A DNA stretch of 64,000 bases, taken from Brevundimonas sp. PAMC22021 (lineage in GTDB: Bacteria; Pseudomonadota; Alphaproteobacteria; Caulobacterales; Caulobacteraceae). Every line of letters begins with the position of its first letter. The stretch's first letter is position 1. A program made the translations under genes and the position numbers. This document shows positions 61,004 to 64,000 of the stretch, piece after piece. The notes under the pieces are model-generated. The model searched no databases, had not been told where the DNA came from, and saw only the letters and a list, made by a program, of their open reading frames with translations. The stretch lies in assembly GCF_019443405.1 (NCBI RefSeq), contig NZ_CP080376.1, positions 1,736,001-1,800,000 on the forward strand, in the 5' to 3' direction.

Positions 61004-62848
61004 GTGACACCGCCCGCCTCGCCCTCGGCTCGCCGCTATGACCTGGACTGGATCCGGGTGGGCGCGTTCGGCCTGCTGATCCTCTATCACGTGGGCCTGG
61101 TCTATGCGCCCTACGACTGGCACGTGCACAGCGCCCACACCTTTGAGTGGATGCGCGAGGCGGTTCTGATCACCAATCCCTGGCGGCTGACGCTGCTGTT
61201 TCTGGTGTCGGGCGCGGCCCTGCGCTTCATGACGGCCCGCCGCACGCCGCGCCAGGTGGCGCGCGCCCGGTTCGAGCGGCTGGCGCCGCCGCTGGTGTTC
61301 GGGGCCCTGTTGCTGGTGCCCATTCAGTCGTGGATCGAGGCGATGGACAAGGCGGGCTGGCCCGGCGGCGTCTCGGGTTTCGGCCAATGGTGGACGCACG
61401 AGTTCTCGTGGACAGGCCTGGCCGACGGCATCCCGGTCAACCACCTGTGGTTCGTCGTCTATATCGCGGTCTACAGCCTGGTGACGGTAACGCTGTGGCG
61501 GCGGCCGGGCGTGCTGCCGCGGCTGGAGGAATGGCTGGAGCGCCATCTTTCGGGGCCGCGCCTGCTGATCCTGCCGATCCTCTACCTGATCTCCATTCGG
61601 GTGCTGCTGTTTCCCTTCTTCGGCCTGACCAACATCCTGCACCTGGACTGGTACAATCACGCCCTGTCGCTGGCGGCCTTCGTGTTCGGCTTCGCCAGCG
61701 TGACGCGCGAGCCGATCTGGCGCGAGATGGAGCGGTTCCGCTGGATCAGCCTGGGGCTGGCCGTCGTCGCCCTGCCGATCATGATGGCGCAGGTGGCCCA
61801 TCCCGGCGGCGGCGCCTTCTGGGGCGTGCCGCGCGCTGTGGTCTATGGCATCGATCAGTGGGCGGTGATCACCGCCGTCCTGGGCTTTGGCAGCCGTCAT
61901 CTGCGGAACCGTCGCAGCCCCGTGTTGACCTATCTGACCGAGGCGACCTTTCCGCTCTATCTGGCGCACCAGACCGTACTGGTCGCCGCCGTCTGGATCC
62001 TGCGCCCCGCCGACCTGCCGGCAGGGCTGGAGGCGCTGCTGCTGGCGCTGAGCACCTTTGTCGGCAGTCTGATCGTCTATGAGGCGGTCAAGCGCGTCGG
62101 CTGGGCGCGTCCCTGGTGGGGGCTTAAGCCGCGGGATGGCCGGCCATGGCCGCTCGATCTGGAGGCGCTGAGCCGCCCCTCGACCCTGCCGCCCTATGGC
62201 CGCCGCCGGCGCCTGCTGTGGGTCGGGACCGCTGCGCCGATCGCCGCCATGGTCATTGTCGGCATGGCCGCCCTCGCCTATCCCGACTTCGACAACGCCA
62301 CCCAGTACCTGAGCGAACTGGGCGGAGAGACGGCGCAGGCGCCGATCATCTTCAACGCCGGGGTCTTTCTGGCCGGTGTGATGGCCGGGATCGCCGGCAT
62401 CGGCTTTGGCCTGGCCGTGCATGCGCTCAGCGGCGCGCGCATCGCCGGAGTGGTGGTGGCGGTCGTCTTCGTGATCGCCGGCGCCGGCCTTTCGATGTCG
62501 ACGCTCTATCCCTGGCCCGATCCGCGGCACATGGTGATCAACCTGGGCCTCGGGATCCAGCTGGCGCCGCTTCTGCTGCTCTGGGGCCTGTCTTCGCGGC
62601 GCGACCTGCCCCGGCTGAAGCTGTTTCTTCTGCTGATCTTCCTTGCGATGCTGGCGCTGACGGTCCTGACCAAGCACCTGGTCTTCGCCGGCCTCGTCAA
62701 CGACGCCAATGTCGGCTGGTGGGAGCGCGCCTACGCCATTGTGCTGGTCGGATGGGTCGGCGTGGCGGCCTGGGCGCTGGAGCGCAAGCTGCGTCCAGAG
62801 CCGCCGCTCGGCGCCTCGGCGCTCGGCCTCATCGACGGCGCGCCCTAG
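61004..62848 (+). CDS. Fusion of acyltransferase-3 and DUF998 membrane domains
   Basis: This 614-residue protein has an N-terminal acyltransferase_3 domain of about ten helices. Its motifs are YDLDWIRVGAFGLLILYHVG, LLFLVSGAALRFMTARRTP and the later LTYLTEATFPLYLAHQTVLV. This part resembles OpgC/MdoC enzymes that add succinyl groups to periplasmic glucans. A hinge near residue 395 leads to about six helices of the DUF998 type, marked by FDNATQYLSELGG near residue 430. I recall no family with this fusion. It lies 146 nt upstream of opgH and starts with GTG. Acyl donor and acceptor are inferred only from context. Confidence 0.72.
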   Translation: MTPPASPSARRYDLDWIRVGAFGLLILYHVGLVYAPYDWHVHSAHTFEWMREAVLITNPWRLTLLFLVSGAALRFMTARRTPRQVARARFERLAPPLVFGALLLVPIQSWIEAMDKAGWPGGVSGFGQWWTHEFSWTGLADGIPVNHLWFVVYIAVYSLVTVTLWRRPGVLPRLEEWLERHLSGPRLLILPILYLISIRVLLFPFFGLTNILHLDWYNHALSLAAFVFGFASVTREPIWREMERFRWISLGLAVVALPIMMAQVAHPGGGAFWGVPRAVVYGIDQWAVITAVLGFGSRHLRNRRSPVLTYLTEATFPLYLAHQTVLVAAVWILRPADLPAGLEALLLALSTFVGSLIVYEAVKRVGWARPWWGLKPRDGRPWPLDLEALSRPSTLPPYGRRRRLLWVGTAAPIAAMVIVGMAALAYPDFDNATQYLSELGGETAQAPIIFNAGVFLAGVMAGIAGIGFGLAVHALSGARIAGVVVAVVFVIAGAGLSMSTLYPWPDPRHMVINLGLGIQLAPLLLLWGLSSRRDLPRLKLFLLLIFLAMLALTVLTKHLVFAGLVNDANVGWWERAYAIVLVGWVGVAAWALERKLRPEPPLGASALGLIDGAP

Positions 62849-62880
62849 CGATCCCCCACTTTTTTGGTTCCCATCAACAT

Positions 62881-62938
62881 CGCGTGATTGAAAATCGCGC
62901 GAATGTGATCGATGATGCGAGGTGCTGTGATGCAGCAC
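62881..62938. promoter_or_regulatory. Two inverted repeats upstream of opgH
   Basis: CGCGTGATT/AATCGCGCG (62881-62889 and 62893-62901) match at 8 of 9 positions. GTGCTG/CAGCAC (62922-62927 and 62933-62938) match perfectly with a 5-nt spacer. They lie 57-114 nt before the opgH ATG and may be operators. A preceding T-run at 62862-62867 (TTTTTT) has no clear stem. Confidence 0.4.
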
Positions 62939-62994
62939 GCCGCGCCGGTCCGCCTCCCCTGGACCCCGTCGGTCACCGGGAGATCTTGAGCGGC

Positions 62995-64000
62995 ATGAAC
63001 AAGCTGGCGAGCCGGCCTGCCACGCAGGTTGAAATCGAGAACACCGACTTCGGTCGTTGGGCCTGGCTGCCTGAAGAGGCGCCGCTGGCCATGCCGCGCC
63101 AGTCGCTGAGCGCGCCCGAAGACGTCGCCGAGGCCGTTCCCGCCACCTCTCCGATCAACGTCGGCGCGCGCCGCCTGATGCTGCTGGCCGGCACCGTGGT
63201 CCTGACGGGCCTCAGCGCCATCGCCCCCTTCTACCTCTATGCCCGCAAGGGCTGGGATTCGATGGAGATGCTGGCGTTCGGCATCTTCATGGTCCTGATC
63301 ACCGCCATCGCCTGCTGGTTCACCAGCGGCCTGATGGGTCTGTGGGTGCTGATGCGCGGCCGCGACCAGGCCGATCTGGCCTTTGCCCCCAATCCGGCGA
63401 CGCCGCGCACGCGCACGGCCCTGCTGATGCCGCTGTACAACGAGGACGCCCGCGCCTCCTTCGGACGCCTGGCCGCGATCGACGCCTCGCTGGCGCGCCT
63501 GGGTGCCTCGTCCGCCTTCGACATCTTCGTCCTGAGCGATTCGACCAAGGAAGAGGCCGCCGCCGCCGAACTGTCGGCCTGCATGGGCTTTCGCCTGTCC
63601 GCCAACAGCCGCGTCTACTATCGCCGCCGTCTCGACAACGTCGAGCGCAAGGCCGGCAATCTGGCCGAGTGGGTCCGTCGCTTCGGCGCCGCCTATGAGA
63701 ACATGATCGTTCTGGACGCCGACAGCACCATGGCCGGCGAGACCCTGTTGCGCATGGTCGATGCGATGGAGCGCAACCCGGGCGTCGGCCTGATCCAGAC
63801 CGCCCCGACCATCATCAAGGCCCGCACGATCTTCGCCCGCGTGTCGCAGTACAGCGTGCGCCTGTACGGCCGCGTCGCCGCCGCCGGTCTGGCCTACTGG
63901 ACCGGCTCGGAGTCGAGCTACTGGGGCCACAACGCCATTATCCGCACGCGTGCCTTCGCCGCCTGCTGCGGCCTGCCGGTGCTGCCGGGCAAGAAGCCGT
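62995..64000 (+). CDS. opgH: Glucan glucosyltransferase OpgH, N-terminal part
   Basis: This partial gene is cut by the window end after 335 codons. The N-terminal part has two membrane helices (about residues 60-85 and 95-120). The GT2 family domain starts TRTALLMPLYNEDARASFGR. Further motifs are FDIFVLSDSTKEE, then NVERKAGNLAEWVRRFG and MIVLDADSTMAGETLLRMVD with its D-D-D set. WGHNAIIRTRAFAACCGLP follows. OpgH makes the beta-1,2-glucan backbone of periplasmic glucans. Its usual partner opgG is not in the window. A TTG at 62986 with GGGAG closer upstream is an alternative start. Confidence 0.9.
   Translation, partial: MNKLASRPATQVEIENTDFGRWAWLPEEAPLAMPRQSLSAPEDVAEAVPATSPINVGARRLMLLAGTVVLTGLSAIAPFYLYARKGWDSMEMLAFGIFMVLITAIACWFTSGLMGLWVLMRGRDQADLAFAPNPATPRTRTALLMPLYNEDARASFGRLAAIDASLARLGASSAFDIFVLSDSTKEEAAAAELSACMGFRLSANSRVYYRRRLDNVERKAGNLAEWVRRFGAAYENMIVLDADSTMAGETLLRMVDAMERNPGVGLIQTAPTIIKARTIFARVSQYSVRLYGRVAAAGLAYWTGSESSYWGHNAIIRTRAFAACCGLPVLPGKKP

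Noticed and set aside
62862-62867. TTTTTT after the acyltransferase-DUF998 stop as a terminator
   Set aside because: I found no GC-rich stem directly before the T-run, so it is not called.
60761-62938. Minus-strand open frame of 725 codons
   Set aside because: It is antisense to the acyltransferase-DUF998 gene and part of hglS. It is rich in Gln, His and Arg and has no recognisable domain.

Overview
The window reads as chromosomal DNA of a GC-rich alphaproteobacterium, most likely Caulobacteraceae and probably Brevundimonas or a close relative. Three large TonB-dependent receptors, one of the Caulobacter/Xanthomonas type, support this. So do a Weimberg-type pentose cluster whose XylX, XylB and XylC match my memory of the Caulobacter proteins, Tat-exported phosphatases and a two-strand type II secretion (T2SS) locus. 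I see no insertion sequences, phage genes, CRISPR arrays or integrases. It looks like core plus niche-adaptation chromosome rather than a mobile island. No similarity search was run; all family calls come from motifs and remembered family sequences.

Layout: (1) 1-5.3 kb: a compact minus-strand run guaB, MAPEG protein, rsmB, guaA (cut by the window start), then a tandem DUF2061 membrane protein, rlmE and a small cyclophilin. (2) 5.4-15.2 kb: minus-strand sugar region. A semialdehyde dehydrogenase, xylX, xylB, a sugar porter and xylC form most of the Weimberg route from xylose to 2-oxoglutarate. A carbohydrate acetylesterase lies downstream, and a sorbosone-dehydrogenase-like lipoprotein with a DUF2231 membrane partner lies upstream. 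The xylonate dehydratase (xylD) is not here. (3) 15.4-28 kb: PhoX-family phosphatase, a DUF6880 protein, M28 peptidase, CPBP protease, a beta-helix lipoprotein/TonB receptor pair, an ECF sigma factor, a ferritin-like exported protein and a small outer-membrane barrel.

(4) 28.2-39.7 kb: T2SS genes D, C, I, H, G on the minus strand, L, M, E, F on plus, N on minus, then J, K on plus. The locus is flanked by an exported protein with a secretin-N0-like segment. The prepilin peptidase gene is absent. (5) 39.9-45 kb: TonB receptor, exported PHP-domain protein and LuxR-type regulator. (6) 45.3-50.2 kb: a chaperone-usher pilus operon of the spore-coat-U type, behind an AT-richer leader. (7) 50.2-58.5 kb: a TonB receptor-PhoD operon and a paoABC-type molybdenum aldehyde oxidoreductase operon. 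(8) 58.6-64 kb: tRNA-Ser(GGA), msrA, a 2-oxoadipate dioxygenase/decarboxylase, an acyltransferase-3/DUF998 fusion and the start of opgH (cut by the window end).

The common theme is envelope nutrient scavenging: TonB uptake, secreted or periplasmic phosphatases and esterases, a secretion machine and sugar catabolism. The least familiar items are the N0-like protein beside gspD, the acyltransferase-DUF998 fusion beside opgH, the His-linked DUF2061 duplication, and the sigma factor/beta-helix lipoprotein/TonB receptor intergenic region with its perfect 20-bp palindrome.
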